64,000 nucleotides of DNA, from contig CAZPWJ010000020.1 of assembly GCA_964590195.1 (NCBI GenBank), positions 1 through 64,000 of the forward strand. The letters run 5' to 3'. Positions within the stretch are counted from its first letter, which is position 1. Each line of letters opens with the position of its first letter. Below are positions 26,976 to 35,853 of the stretch, in pieces. Under the pieces are notes generated by a model. That model had not been told where the DNA came from. It searched no databases and saw nothing but the letters and a program-made list of their open reading frames with translations. This stretch comes from GCA-2731375 sp964590195 (GTDB lineage Bacteria; Pseudomonadota; Alphaproteobacteria; GCA-2731375). The translations under genes were made by a program, and so were the position numbers.

Positions 26976-28744
26976 TGTGTGGTATCGCGGGCATTATGAC
27001 GGCGGACGGCACGGCGCCTGACCTGAGCGTTCTTGACGCGCTGCAGGCCGCCTTGCGCCATCGCGGACCAGATGGCAGCGGACGGCATCTTGGCGATGGC
27101 ATTGGCCTGGTTCACACCCGCCTGGCCATTATTGATCTGGAAACCGGCGATCAACCCATTATCGGCCCCGACGGCACCGCCCTGATCGCCAATGCCGAAA
27201 TTTACAATTATCTGGAGTTGCGCGAGACCCTGGAGGCGGAGGCACTGCGCACCAAATCCGATTGCGAACCGGCGTTATTCCTGTACCGCCGGGACGGCGT
27301 CGATTTTGCCAAGCAACTGCGCGGCATGTATGCCATCGCCATCCATGATCCGGGTGAAGGGCAATTGCTGTTGAGCCGCGATCCTTTTGGTATCAAGCCG
27401 ATTTACTATGTGGAGGGCGATTTCGGCTTCGCCTTCGCCTCCGAACCCACGGCACTGATCGCGGCTGGCTTGGTCTGTTCCGGTATGCTTGAGCAGCCCA
27501 TGCACGAGCTGTTGCAGATGCAGTTCACTACCGGCCGCCGTTGTATCCATTCTCAGATCCACCGGGTTCTGCCGGGTGAGACCCTGGTGATCGCCCAGGG
27601 CCGTATCGTTGACCGCCGCCGGCGCGGCGCGCTTCCTCTCGAACGCCCCAGACGGTTGGAGGAAAACGCCGCGCTGAAGGAATTGGAGCAAGTCCTCCTT
27701 AATAGCGTCGAGATCCACCAGCGTTCCGACGTGCCCTATGGCATGTTCCTTTCCGGCGGCATCGATAGTGCCGCCCTGTTGACCCTGATGGCCCGTTTGA
27801 ATGAGCAGCCCGTGCGCGCCTTTACCGCCGGCTTCACCGGCACCAAGGCCCACGATGAACGGGATCAGGCCCGTGCCCTGGCCCGGCAGCTGGGGGCAGA
27901 GCATCACGAGGTTGACTTCGGTGAGAGCGATTTCTGGTCTCTGCTGCCCCAGGTTGCCGCCGCCATCGATGACCCGGCGGCGGATTATGCCGTGCTGCCA
28001 ACCTATAAATTGGCGGCCGCCGCCAAGGCCGAGGGTCTGAAGGTGGTGCTTTCGGGTGAGGGTGGGGACGAGCTCTTTGCCGGTTATGGCCGCTATCGGG
28101 ATGCTCAGCGCTCGTGGTGGGTGGGCGGGCCGCGCACCATGCGCCGGACCGGCCGTTTTGACCGCCTTGGCGTTCTGCGTCAGCCCTCAGATACCTGGCG
28201 GGACGGAATCCGGGCGGCGGAAAGCACCCTGGGTGCCAGCGATTTGAGCCGTCTGCAGTTGGCCCAGGCGATAGATTGCGCCGATTGGCTGCCCAATGAT
28301 CTTTTGATTAAACTGGACCGTTGCCTGATGGCCCATGGCGTGGAAGGGCGGACGCCGTTCCTGGACCAAAGGGTGGCCGATTTCGCCTATCGCCTGCCTG
28401 ACGAATTGAAAGTGCGGGACGGCAAGGGCAAGTATTTATTGCGCCGTTGGCTGGCCAACGCCACGCCCATGGCCAATCCGTTCGACCGCAAACATGGTTT
28501 CACGGTGCCGGTGGCGGAATGGATCAGGGGCCGGGGTGATGAATTGGGGCCGCTGGTGGCGGCACAACCGGGCATCGACGCCATTGCCCGCCCCGACCGA
28601 GTTGCGGCACTATTTCAAAATGGCGGCAAGCGTCAGGGTTTCGCCGCCTGGTCCTTGTTGTTTTTCGCTTTGTGGCACAGGCATCATATTATGGGCGTCG
28701 CGCCCCAGGGCGACGTTTTCGAGACCTTGGCGGCGGCAGCCTGA
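26975..28744 (+). CDS. asnB: asparagine synthase, glutamine-hydrolysing
   Basis: The 589-residue protein begins MCGIAGIM, so Cys2 is the glutaminase nucleophile after Met removal. The N-terminal class II amidotransferase domain covers about 210 residues. The C-terminal synthetase domain has the PP-loop MFLSGGIDSAALL near residue 258 and LSGEGGDELFAGYGRY. In glycosyltransferase clusters, AsnB-like enzymes often amidate sugar carboxylates, so a surface-glycan role is as likely as asparagine supply. It is coupled to the GT4 gene and 15 nt ahead of the dihydroorotase gene. Confidence 0.9.
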   Translation: MCGIAGIMTADGTAPDLSVLDALQAALRHRGPDGSGRHLGDGIGLVHTRLAIIDLETGDQPIIGPDGTALIANAEIYNYLELRETLEAEALRTKSDCEPALFLYRRDGVDFAKQLRGMYAIAIHDPGEGQLLLSRDPFGIKPIYYVEGDFGFAFASEPTALIAAGLVCSGMLEQPMHELLQMQFTTGRRCIHSQIHRVLPGETLVIAQGRIVDRRRRGALPLERPRRLEENAALKELEQVLLNSVEIHQRSDVPYGMFLSGGIDSAALLTLMARLNEQPVRAFTAGFTGTKAHDERDQARALARQLGAEHHEVDFGESDFWSLLPQVAAAIDDPAADYAVLPTYKLAAAAKAEGLKVVLSGEGGDELFAGYGRYRDAQRSWWVGGPRTMRRTGRFDRLGVLRQPSDTWRDGIRAAESTLGASDLSRLQLAQAIDCADWLPNDLLIKLDRCLMAHGVEGRTPFLDQRVADFAYRLPDELKVRDGKGKYLLRRWLANATPMANPFDRKHGFTVPVAEWIRGRGDELGPLVAAQPGIDAIARPDRVAALFQNGGKRQGFAAWSLLFFALWHRHHIMGVAPQGDVFETLAAAA

Positions 28745-28759
28745 GGATAGGAGAGCATC

Positions 28760-30100
28760 ATGGCGCAAACCTTTGATTTATTGCTGCGCGGCGGCACCCT
28801 GGTAACGCACAACGGCATTGCCCTTGGCGATGTCGGCGTCCGGGATGGCCGTATAACCGCCATTGGCGATCTGGCCGCCGCCTCGGGCGGGGAGGTGGTC
28901 GATGCCACGGGGTTGCACGTGCTGCCCGGCGTGATCGATACCCAGGTGCATTTCCGCGAGCCGGGCAATGAGCAAAAAGAGAACCTGGAGGCAGGCTCCC
29001 GCGGCGCCGTCCTTGGCGGCGTCACCGCCGTGTTCGAGATGCCCAATACCGCGCCCCTGACAACCAATCCCGAGGCCCTGGCCGATAAGCTGTCCCGCGC
29101 CAAGGACCGTATGTGGTGCGAGCATGCCTTTTACATGGGCGGCACCGGCGAAAACGCCGAACAATTGCCGGAGCTGGAGCGCCTGCCCGGCTGCTGTGGC
29201 GTGAAAATCTTCATGGGATCCTCCACGGGCAACCTGCTGACCGAGGACGACCCCACCTTGCGCCGCATACTTGGCGCCATCAATCGCCGCTGCGCCGTGC
29301 ATGCCGAGGATGAACCACGCCTGAAAGAGCGTCAGCACCTGGCGCAAGAGGCCGCAGATCCCGCCGCGCACCCATTATGGCGGGACCCGGAGACCGCCTT
29401 GCGCGCCACCAAGCGCCTGGTCGCCATCGCCCGGGAAACCGGCGCCCGGGTGCATGTGCTGCATATCACCACGGCGGATGAAATGCGCTTTTTGGCCGAG
29501 AACAAGGATATCGCCTCGGTCGAGGCGACGCCTCAGCATCTCACCCTGGCCGCGCCCGACTGCTATGTGGAATTGGGCACGCGGGCCCAGATGAACCCGC
29601 CGATCCGGGATGAGGGCCACCGCCAGGGTCTGTGGTGGGGCCTGGACCAGGGTGTGGTCGACATTATCGGCTCCGACCATGCTCCTCATACGCTGGAGGA
29701 AAAGGCGGAAACCTACCCCGCCTCTCCCTCGGGCATGCCCGGCGTGCAGACGTTGTTGCCGATCATGCTGGATCATGTGGCCAATGGCCGCCTGAGCCTG
29801 CTGCGCCTGATGGACCTGGTCTGCGCCGGTCCGGTGCGGCTGTTCGGAATTGCGGGCAAGGGGCGTATCGCCGCCGGCTTTGACGGCGATTTTACCCTGG
29901 TGGACCTGGGCGCCAAACGCACCATCTTGGATCAGGACATGGCCAATGTCTCGGGCTGGACGCCGTTCCATGGCCGCGAGGTTACCGGTTGGCCCATGGC
30001 GACGATTATCCGGGGTAATATTGTCATGCGTGAAGGTCAACTACTTGGCCAGGCCGGCGGCCAGCCTCTTAGATTCGCTGAGACCTTGCCGGGGCAATAA
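28760..30100 (+). CDS. dihydroorotase-family amidohydrolase
   Basis: The 446-residue protein follows the class I dihydroorotase layout of COG0044. It has the N-terminal DVGVRDGRITAIGDL, the carboxylated-lysine region GVKIFMGSSTGNLL, the metal His in HVLHITTADEM and SDHAPHTLEEKA near the end. The usual Asp-x-His-x-His motif reads DTQVHFREPG, with Gln in place of the first His. This variant, as far as I recall, also occurs in other alphaproteobacterial members, so the enzyme may still be active. It could also act on another cyclic amide. Confidence 0.83.
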   Translation: MAQTFDLLLRGGTLVTHNGIALGDVGVRDGRITAIGDLAAASGGEVVDATGLHVLPGVIDTQVHFREPGNEQKENLEAGSRGAVLGGVTAVFEMPNTAPLTTNPEALADKLSRAKDRMWCEHAFYMGGTGENAEQLPELERLPGCCGVKIFMGSSTGNLLTEDDPTLRRILGAINRRCAVHAEDEPRLKERQHLAQEAADPAAHPLWRDPETALRATKRLVAIARETGARVHVLHITTADEMRFLAENKDIASVEATPQHLTLAAPDCYVELGTRAQMNPPIRDEGHRQGLWWGLDQGVVDIIGSDHAPHTLEEKAETYPASPSGMPGVQTLLPIMLDHVANGRLSLLRLMDLVCAGPVRLFGIAGKGRIAAGFDGDFTLVDLGAKRTILDQDMANVSGWTPFHGREVTGWPMATIIRGNIVMREGQLLGQAGGQPLRFAETLPGQ

Positions 30101-30151
30101 CAGGCGCTATGATCCGGCTAGCGGTTTTTCAATATGTGTTGGATTGCTGCG

Positions 30152-30221
30152 CCACCCACTCCCCCTGCCCGGCCACCCACAGGGTACCATTAATGGGTGG
30201 CCGGGCAGGGGGAGTGGGTGG
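30152..30221. repeat. perfect 28-bp inverted repeat
   Basis: Positions 30152-30179 and 30194-30221 are exact reverse complements. The 14-nt loop at 30180-30193 is CAGGGTACCATTAA. The stem is very GC-rich and one arm is mostly pyrimidine, starting CCACCCACTCCCCCTGCC. No T-run follows on either strand. It lies in the 180-nt gap after the dihydroorotase gene and may be a Rho-independent-like block, a repeat element or a protein-binding site. Confidence 0.9.
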
Positions 30222-30280
30222 TACAGACAGCATTGAAAATGCTTCGGATATTTCAGAGTTCAAAGTGATTGGAATTGGAT

Positions 30281-31276
30281 ATGAGCGATACCTTCAAGGC
30301 CTGGTGGGCAACGGACGTCGATGGCAAGGCGCAGGTGAATTTATGCGACGTAGCTGATGGCGATTTGCCGGCGGACGAGGTCACCGTTGGAGTGAAGTAT
30401 TCCACCATCAACTACAAGGACGGCATGGCCGTTCAGGGCAACATATCCAAGATCATGCGTTCCCTACCCATGGCGCCGGGGATAGACTATGCCGGCGTGG
30501 TGGAAGCCTCCGACTCAGGCAAATTCGCGGTCGGCGATGAAGTCGTGCTGACCGGTTGGGGCGTGGGCGAGGCGACCTCGGGCGGTCTGTCGCAACGGGC
30601 CCGGGCCAAGGCCGATTGGCTGGTGAAAAAGCCTGATGGTTTGAGCCTGCAACAATGCATGGCCATCGGCACCGCCGGCTTTACCGCCATGATGTCCGTG
30701 CTGGCCCTGGAAGACGCCGGCGTCAAACCCGGCGACGGCGATATCATCGTCACGGGTGCGGCCGGTGGTGTCGGCTCAGTCGCGGTGGCGGTGCTGGCCA
30801 ATCTTGGCTACAGCGTTGCCGCCTCCACCGGGCGCGAGAGCGAGCATGACTATCTGCGCGGCCTTGGCGCCTCTTCCATCGTGCCGCGCTCTGAATTGAG
30901 CGAGCCGGGCCGCCCCCTGGGCCGGGAAACCTGGGCCGGTGGTATCGACACGGTCGGCAGCCAGATTCTGGTTAATGTCCTGGCGGCGACGAAGTCATTG
31001 GGCACGGTCGCGGTTTGCGGTCTGGCGGCGGGCCCGGATCTGCCGGGCACGGTGTTGCCGTTCATCCTGCGCGGCGTACGGATCTGGGGCATCGATTCCG
31101 TCTATTGCCCGGCCGAGCGGCGGGCGCAAGCCTGGGCCCGTCTGGCCACGGACCTGCCCCTGGACAAGCTGGATGCGATGACCGAGGTCAAGGCCATGGC
31201 CGATGTGCCCGCCATCACCGCCGATATCCTGAAAGGCCAGGTGCGCGGACGCACGGTGATCGACGTCAACGCCTAG
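30281..31276 (+). CDS. acuI: MDR oxidoreductase, acryloyl-CoA reductase (AcuI/YhdH) type
   Basis: The 331-residue protein matches AcuI/YhdH: VGVKYSTINYKDGMAVQGN, the PMAPGIDYAGVVEASDSGKF stretch and LTGWGVGEATSGGLSQRARA. The NADPH motif is VTGAAGGVGSVAVAVLANLG. AcuI reduces acryloyl-CoA to propionyl-CoA, which in marine bacteria deals with acrylate from DMSP. The ATG at 30281 is preferred because alignment of the family starts there; a TTG at 30269 is in frame. Confidence 0.85.
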   Translation: MSDTFKAWWATDVDGKAQVNLCDVADGDLPADEVTVGVKYSTINYKDGMAVQGNISKIMRSLPMAPGIDYAGVVEASDSGKFAVGDEVVLTGWGVGEATSGGLSQRARAKADWLVKKPDGLSLQQCMAIGTAGFTAMMSVLALEDAGVKPGDGDIIVTGAAGGVGSVAVAVLANLGYSVAASTGRESEHDYLRGLGASSIVPRSELSEPGRPLGRETWAGGIDTVGSQILVNVLAATKSLGTVAVCGLAAGPDLPGTVLPFILRGVRIWGIDSVYCPAERRAQAWARLATDLPLDKLDAMTEVKAMADVPAITADILKGQVRGRTVIDVNA

Positions 31277-31307
31277 ATGGCAAACATCAAAAAGAAGTGA
31301 TCGCGAT

Positions 31308-31338
31308 TGGGCGCGGCGATCGTATATCGTCGCGCCCA
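31308..31338 (+). promoter_or_regulatory. 13-bp hairpin upstream of selD
   Basis: Positions 31308-31320 (TGGGCGCGGCGAT) pair with 31326-31338 across a 5-nt loop, with a single G-T pair. No T-run follows. It lies 41 nt before the selD start and would bury the alternative upstream ATG at 31338. It may end acuI transcription or structure the selD leader. Confidence 0.65.
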
Positions 31339-31379
31339 TGGAAGTTGAAAGCGGGAATGTTCCCGTGAACGAGGTGGAT

Positions 31380-32438
31380 ATGAGCAAGGATGAAATGGGG
31401 GGTGAGCCGCGGCTGACAACCCTGGCCCACGGCGGCGGTTGAGGCTGTAAGATTGCCCCCGCCGTGCTGCGGGAGCTGCTTGCGACCTTGCCAAAGCCCG
31501 ACCCCAATGCCGATCTGCTGGTCGGCAATGATACCGGTGATGACGCCGCCGTCTATCGCATCGACGAAAGCCGGGCGATGGTGGCGACGACGGACTTTTT
31601 CATGCCCGTGGTCGATGATCCGTATGATTTTGGCCGCATTTCGGCGACCAATGCCCTATCGGACGTCTATGCGGTAGGCGGACGCCCGGTATTGGCCCTG
31701 GCCATTGTCGGCATGCCCGTCGACAAAGTCTCCACCGAAACCATTGGACAGGTCCTGGCCGGTGGAGCGGCGGTTTGCAAGGCAGCTGGCGTGCCCATCG
31801 CGGGCGGCCATTCCATCGACACGCTGGAGCCGATCTACGGCCTGGCGGCGATCGGCATGGTGGATATCGCCAATATCAAGCGCAATATCGGCGCCCAGCC
31901 TGGTGATGTGTTGATTTTGGGCAAGGGTATCGGCACCGGATTTTTGGCTTCGGCCATGAAGAAAGGCACCTTGTCCGAAGCTGGCTACAAGGAAATGATC
32001 GGCTGCACCACGCGGTTGAATGACATCGGCGCCGAGCTGGGCGAACGGGCCGATGTGCATGCGGTGACCGACATTACCGGCTTTGGCCTGCTGGGCCATT
32101 TAAGCGAGGTTTGTCAGGGCTCCGGCGTGGCGGCGAGCATCGATCTGGATGCGGTGCCCATGCTGGCGGCGGGGCGGGCGCTGGCGGAGGCTGGCCTGAA
32201 TACCGGCGCCGCCGGGCGCAACCGGGCGGCTTTCGCCAAAGGCGTGGTATTACCCGATGGCCTGCCGGACTGGCAAGACAATATGCTCTACGATCCGCAA
32301 ACCGCCGGGCCCCTGCTGGTGGCGGTCGATCCCTCGGGCGCCGACGAGGTTCTGGCACTGTTCCATGCCCGTGGCCATGACACCGCCGCCATCATCGGAC
32401 AGTGCGGCGAGGGCGAGCCGGTCATCACCGTCAGCTAA
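31380..32438 (+). CDS. selD: selenide, water dikinase (selenophosphate synthetase), Sec-containing
   Basis: SelD makes selenophosphate from selenide and ATP, the selenium donor for selenocysteine and selenouridine. The reading frame starts at ATG 31380 after GAGGTGG and contains one in-frame TGA at 31440-31442. The surrounding sequence is HGGG-TGA-GCK, where E. coli has HGAGCGCK, so the TGA sits exactly at the catalytic Cys17 position and is read as Sec21. Downstream the 352-residue frame continues with NADLLVGNDTGDDAAVYRID and TDFFMPVVDDPYDFGRISA, as in the family. An in-frame hairpin after the TGA fits a SECIS. It is not a pseudogene. Confidence 0.93.
31458..31473 (+). promoter_or_regulatory. 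candidate bacterial SECIS hairpin in selD
   Basis: CCCGC at 31458-31462 pairs with GCGGG at 31469-31473 around the loop CGTGCT. The stem begins 15 nt after the TGA at 31440-31442, and two more base pairs are possible below one mismatch. Position and a G/U-bearing loop fit the SelB-recognised element of bacterial selenoprotein mRNAs. Confidence 0.6.
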
Positions 32439-33179
32439 TCAGCTAGTTAGATCCAGGGCCGCGCCCTCGCGCAGCACGCCATGGGCCTGTTCCGTGTCAT
32501 TGCCTTCGGCATCAAGCAGGCATAGTCCGGGATGCATGATATCGGGGCCCCGCCCGCCCACGCGGGCCTGTACGATGACCCGTTTCGCCGGTTTGTCCCG
32601 CCGCGCCCAGAGCGGGAAGACCACGATGTCGCCCGCGCCCTGGCGCAGGCCGGCCAATAACGCCCCCAGGCGTTCGCTGCGGTGAATTATGGTGATGCTG
32701 CCGCCCGATACCGTACGGCGCAGGCAAAAGGTCAGCCAGTCTTCCAGGGGCGTTTCGCCCTCGCCATGGGCGATGGCCTTGCTGGCATCCGGCGGGGTGG
32801 AGGCCCGGCCCGCCACATGGAATGGTGGATTGCAAACCGTATGATCGAACAGGGCCTGGCCGATCTCCGGCGGCGCCTGTCGAATATCGCCCTGCTGAAT
32901 GCTAACGCGTTTCTCCATTCCGTTCTCGGCGATGTTGTCCCGCCCCAGGGCCACCAATTCGGGCTGCAATTCCAGGCCGCGAATGTGCAATTCGGGGCAG
33001 CGCCAGGCCAGACACAAGGATATCGCGCCGACACCTGCGCCCGCATCCAGAACCGTCTGTCCCGGCCCGGCCCGCACCGCTGCCGCCAGCAGGACCGCAT
33101 CGTCCCCGGCGCGATAGCCCTGGCGCGGCTGACGCAGGCTAAGGCGCCGGTCCAGCAGGCCATCCAGAGTGCTGTCCAT
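32439..33179 (-). CDS. class I SAM methyltransferase, TrmN6-like
   Basis: The 246-residue protein has the SAM-binding motif VLDAGAGVGAISLCLA and the NPPF catalytic motif as CNPPFHV, typical of N6-adenine or small-domain methyltransferases such as tRNA1(Val) A37 methyltransferase. LRQPRQGYRAGDDAVLLAAA near the N-terminus is the TrmN6-type start. The ATG at 33179 is chosen because it follows the DUF2007 stop by 4 nt; an ATG at 33197 is possible. Its stop abuts the selD stop in convergent orientation. Confidence 0.82.
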   Translation of the reverse strand: MDSTLDGLLDRRLSLRQPRQGYRAGDDAVLLAAAVRAGPGQTVLDAGAGVGAISLCLAWRCPELHIRGLELQPELVALGRDNIAENGMEKRVSIQQGDIRQAPPEIGQALFDHTVCNPPFHVAGRASTPPDASKAIAHGEGETPLEDWLTFCLRRTVSGGSITIIHRSERLGALLAGLRQGAGDIVVFPLWARRDKPAKRVIVQARVGGRGPDIMHPGLCLLDAEGNDTEQAHGVLREGAALDLTS

Positions 33180-33183
33180 TGAA

Positions 33184-33405
33184 CTATCCGGGTGCATAGG
33201 TTTCGATATCCGCTTCCTGCAACAGCGCGCGGGCCCGTGCCGCATCATCGTCCAGCACCATCAGACGGCGGTTGAAGGCGCCGATGGAGCCCTCCAGGAC
33301 GGAAATATTCTGATCCAGCAGCACGCTTTCGATGCCGGCATCGCGCAAATAGACCTCGACCCATGACAGCAATACCATGTCATTACTGCGCAGCAGTTCG
33401 ATCAT
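33184..33405 (-). CDS. DUF2007 family small protein
   Basis: The 73-residue protein begins MIELLRSNDMVLLSWVEVYL and contains GAFNRRLMVLDDDAARARAL, matching the DUF2007 pattern of putative signal-transducing small proteins. GGGAGGAG precedes the start. It is the first gene of a two-gene leftward unit with the methyltransferase and is divergent from the polyprenyl synthase gene. Function is unknown. Confidence 0.82.
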   Translation of the reverse strand: MIELLRSNDMVLLSWVEVYLRDAGIESVLLDQNISVLEGSIGAFNRRLMVLDDDAARARALLQEADIETYAPG

Positions 33406-33524
33406 CGGCTCCTCCCGTCAAATTGACCATAGTCATGCCCGTCAATGTCTTCTTGCATTATGACCCAGGAATGCAGTCTATAGGGCAGGCGGCGCAAAGT
33501 CGCGGGTAAGCAGAGGGACGGCAG

Positions 33525-34541
33525 GTGGCGGACGTAATACAGTTGGACGGGGCAACGCCCCGGCGGCCCTCGATGGAGCCGTTGATGCAGTTGGTTGGCG
33601 ATGATCTGATCAAGGTCAACCATACCATCCTGGACCGCATGCACAGCCGGGCGCCGTTGATCCCGCAATTGGCCGGTCACATCATCGCCTCGGGCGGCAA
33701 ACGGCTGCGCCCCATGCTGACCCTGGCCACCACGCGGCTATGCGGCTACACCGGCGAGCGTCAGATCGGTCTGGCGGCGGCGGTGGAGTTTATCCATACC
33801 GCATCCCTGCTGCATGATGACGTGGTCGATGAAAGCGATCTGCGCCGGGGCGATGCCACCGCCAATGTGCTGTGGGGCAATCAGCCCAGCGTCCTGGTCG
33901 GCGATTTTCTGTTCTCCCGCGCCTTTCAGATCATGGTCGCGGACGGCAGTCTGGAAGTGCTGCGCGTCCTCGCCAATGCCTCCGCCGTCATCTCGGAAGG
34001 CGAGGTGATGCAGCTGGAAACCCTGAATAACGTTGAAATACCCGAGGAAAAGTACCTCGATGTCGTGGCTGCCAAGACCGCCGCGCTGTTCGCCGCCGCC
34101 TGCCGCATTGGCGCCGTTATCGCCGGCCGCGGCGCGGTCGAGGAAGACGCCTTGGAGGCCTTTGGCCGCAATCTTGGCATCGCCTTTCAACTGGTTGACG
34201 ACACCCTGGATTATTCCGCGCAGCAGGCGACCTTGGGCAAGGCCGTGGGCGATGACTTCCGCGAGGGCAAGGTGACCCTGCCGGTGCTCTTGGCCTATCG
34301 CCGGGGTGACGAGGAAGAACGCGCATTTTGGGTCCGCTGTATCGGTGATTGCGAACAAAAGGATGGCGATCTGGAGCACGCCATGGAATTGCTGCAACGT
34401 AATGATGCGCTGCAGGATTCCATCGAACGGGCGCGCCATTACGGCGCCATGGCCCGCGACGGCCTGGGCATCTTCCCCGACGGCGAGGCCAAGCGCGCCC
34501 TGGTGGATGTCGTCGATTTCTGTATCGAACGAGCCTATTAA
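33525..34541 (+). CDS. ispB: polyprenyl (octaprenyl-type) diphosphate synthase
   Basis: The enzyme condenses isopentenyl diphosphate units to make the quinone side chain. The 338-residue protein has the first aspartate-rich motif LLHDDVVDESDLRRG near residue 97 and the second, QLVDDTLDYS, near residue 225. The GGKRLRPML substrate site lies near residue 60. The start is GTG at 33525 after AGAGGGACGG. The chain length, probably C45-C50, cannot be read with certainty. Confidence 0.92.
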   Translation: MADVIQLDGATPRRPSMEPLMQLVGDDLIKVNHTILDRMHSRAPLIPQLAGHIIASGGKRLRPMLTLATTRLCGYTGERQIGLAAAVEFIHTASLLHDDVVDESDLRRGDATANVLWGNQPSVLVGDFLFSRAFQIMVADGSLEVLRVLANASAVISEGEVMQLETLNNVEIPEEKYLDVVAAKTAALFAAACRIGAVIAGRGAVEEDALEAFGRNLGIAFQLVDDTLDYSAQQATLGKAVGDDFREGKVTLPVLLAYRRGDEEERAFWVRCIGDCEQKDGDLEHAMELLQRNDALQDSIERARHYGAMARDGLGIFPDGEAKRALVDVVDFCIERAY

Positions 34542-34632
34542 ATCTCAATCGATAGCTTGCCGCGCCTCCTCATGGGCGCTATAAGCACGCGGTCCACCGT
34601 GATCAACATTGAAGAGCGGCGGGCAAACGTGC

Positions 34633-34709
34633 CGGAGTGTAGCTCAGCCTGGTAGAGCACCGTCTTCGGGAGGCGGGGGTCGGAGGTTCAAATCCTCTCA
34701 CTCCGACCA
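34633..34709 (+). tRNA. tRNA-Pro, anticodon CGG
   Basis: A complete 77-nt cloverleaf. The acceptor stem is CGGAGTG at 34633-34639 with CACTCCG at 34699-34705, followed by an encoded ACCA end. The D-arm region is AGCTCAGCCTGGTAGAGC. The anticodon stem CCGTC/GGCGG encloses TTCGGGA, placing CGG at 34667-34669. The T-arm contains GTTCAAATC. Confidence 0.96.
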
Positions 34710-34745
34710 TTGAATTAATAGCTTTGGTATCAGGCGCTTAGCTAG

Positions 34746-34775
34746 CCCTCCTTGTCTTGGACCGGGAGGGTTTTT
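34746..34775 (+). terminator. Rho-independent terminator after tRNA-Pro
   Basis: CCCTCC at 34746-34751 pairs with GGAGGG at 34765-34770 and is followed directly by TTTTTCG. It lies 37 nt after the tRNA and ends its transcript ahead of the convergent DUF2927 gene. Confidence 0.75.
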
Positions 34776-34820
34776 CGTTTTCAAATAAGCTCTAATCGGG
34801 CCGTATGGCGGCGGGTGGCG

Positions 34821-35552
34821 TCAGTTTCGTCTCATGTATTCGTGCCAGCGTTGCCGGATCAGGCGCCGGGCGATGGGCATGGCGACATCCTTGCTCATGC
34901 CGGGCCGCAGGGCCGGGTCATAGAGAACCGCCAACATCAGCCTATCGGCGGGCTGCATTTCGAAAACACCCCGCCGGCCTTCACAGATCAGGGATGGGCG
35001 GTAGTGACAGGCATCCCCGGGCAGGCCCATGATCTGCATGAGCTCCTCGGGTATGCAATGACGGCGGTGGGTTCTGGAAATATCGGTGGCGACGCCGATA
35101 ACCGCCTTGGATATAATGCCTTTCGCCGGGTCGCCGAAAATCATGGCAAAGCAGGCGCTGGTGCTGGCCATTCTTGCCGTGGTGCCTGGCCTGTTGGGGA
35201 GTTTCTTAACAATTTCCTTGAAATGCCTGCGCCGAACGAAATTGAGCTCCACGGATGATGGCGCGCCGTAGGTGGCCGCGGCATGGGAAATGCCCGTCAA
35301 GCTCTCTATGGCGCCAAGGGCGTTTTTCAGATCGCCTTCATGCTGACGCAGGGTGCTGGGATCTCCGCCATGAATATCAATAATCAATGGTCTGGCCCAG
35401 CGCATCAATACCCGGCTGCCGTCACCGAAATCATTGCCATAGGCGGCGGACTCGAATTGCCTCGCGACCAGCTCCGGTGTCGGCTTGATCAAGGTGGGAG
35501 GGGTCATGGCGCAGCCGGTTAACAGAACGGCTATCAGGATGAGGAATCGCAT
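34821..35552 (-). CDS. DUF2927-like lipoprotein
   Basis: The 243-residue protein has a lipoprotein signal, MRFLILIAVLLTGCAMTPP, with Cys13 as the probable lipidation site. The remainder resembles DUF2927: LMRWARPLIIDIHGGDP, a central part with two Cys-containing segments (TSACFAMIFGDPAKG and RRHCIPEELMQIMGLPGDAC) and a C-terminal DRLMLAVLYDPALRPGMSK. The fold may be protease-like, but no catalytic motif is clear. The start is placed at the signal peptide. Confidence 0.78.
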   Translation of the reverse strand: MRFLILIAVLLTGCAMTPPTLIKPTPELVARQFESAAYGNDFGDGSRVLMRWARPLIIDIHGGDPSTLRQHEGDLKNALGAIESLTGISHAAATYGAPSSVELNFVRRRHFKEIVKKLPNRPGTTARMASTSACFAMIFGDPAKGIISKAVIGVATDISRTHRRHCIPEELMQIMGLPGDACHYRPSLICEGRRGVFEMQPADRLMLAVLYDPALRPGMSKDVAMPIARRLIRQRWHEYMRRN

Positions 35553-35652
35553 GGAATAAATGTAGGAAACTTTGTCTCGGCGACAAAGCACATTCATACT
35601 TAACGCAGTAACCGTCCCGGCCATTGACGGGTTGGCCGCCGCGACAATTTTC

Positions 35653-35853
35653 TTAGCGATAGGCGTCCTTGATCATCTCGTTGCGCGCGTGGTCGGAGGG
35701 CGTTTCTTCCAGCACCTCATAATAGTCCAAGGTCTTCGCCGTCTCGGCCGCAAATCCCAGTTTCTCGAGAGCATCCGCCACATCCACGCCTCGCCCCTCG
35801 CTGGTCACGCCATCGGGCCAGTGAAAACGGTAAAGCGTGGTGGGCTCGGTCAT
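35653..35853 (-). CDS. small hypothetical protein
   Basis: A 66-residue acidic protein beginning MTEPTTLYRFHWPDGVTSEG and ending ARNEMIKDAYR. It overlaps the CCA-transferase stop by 4 nt, so it is probably the last gene of the DUF1285-NUDIX-DUF6111-CCA operon. No family is recognised. Tight coupling is the main support for it being real. Confidence 0.6.
   Translation of the reverse strand: MTEPTTLYRFHWPDGVTSEGRGVDVADALEKLGFAAETAKTLDYYEVLEETPSDHARNEMIKDAYR

Noticed and set aside
31380..31463. selD as a pseudogene or a gene starting at GTG 31464
   Set aside because: The frame upstream of the TGA encodes the expected N-terminus with a good ribosome site, and the TGA is at the known Cys/Sec position.
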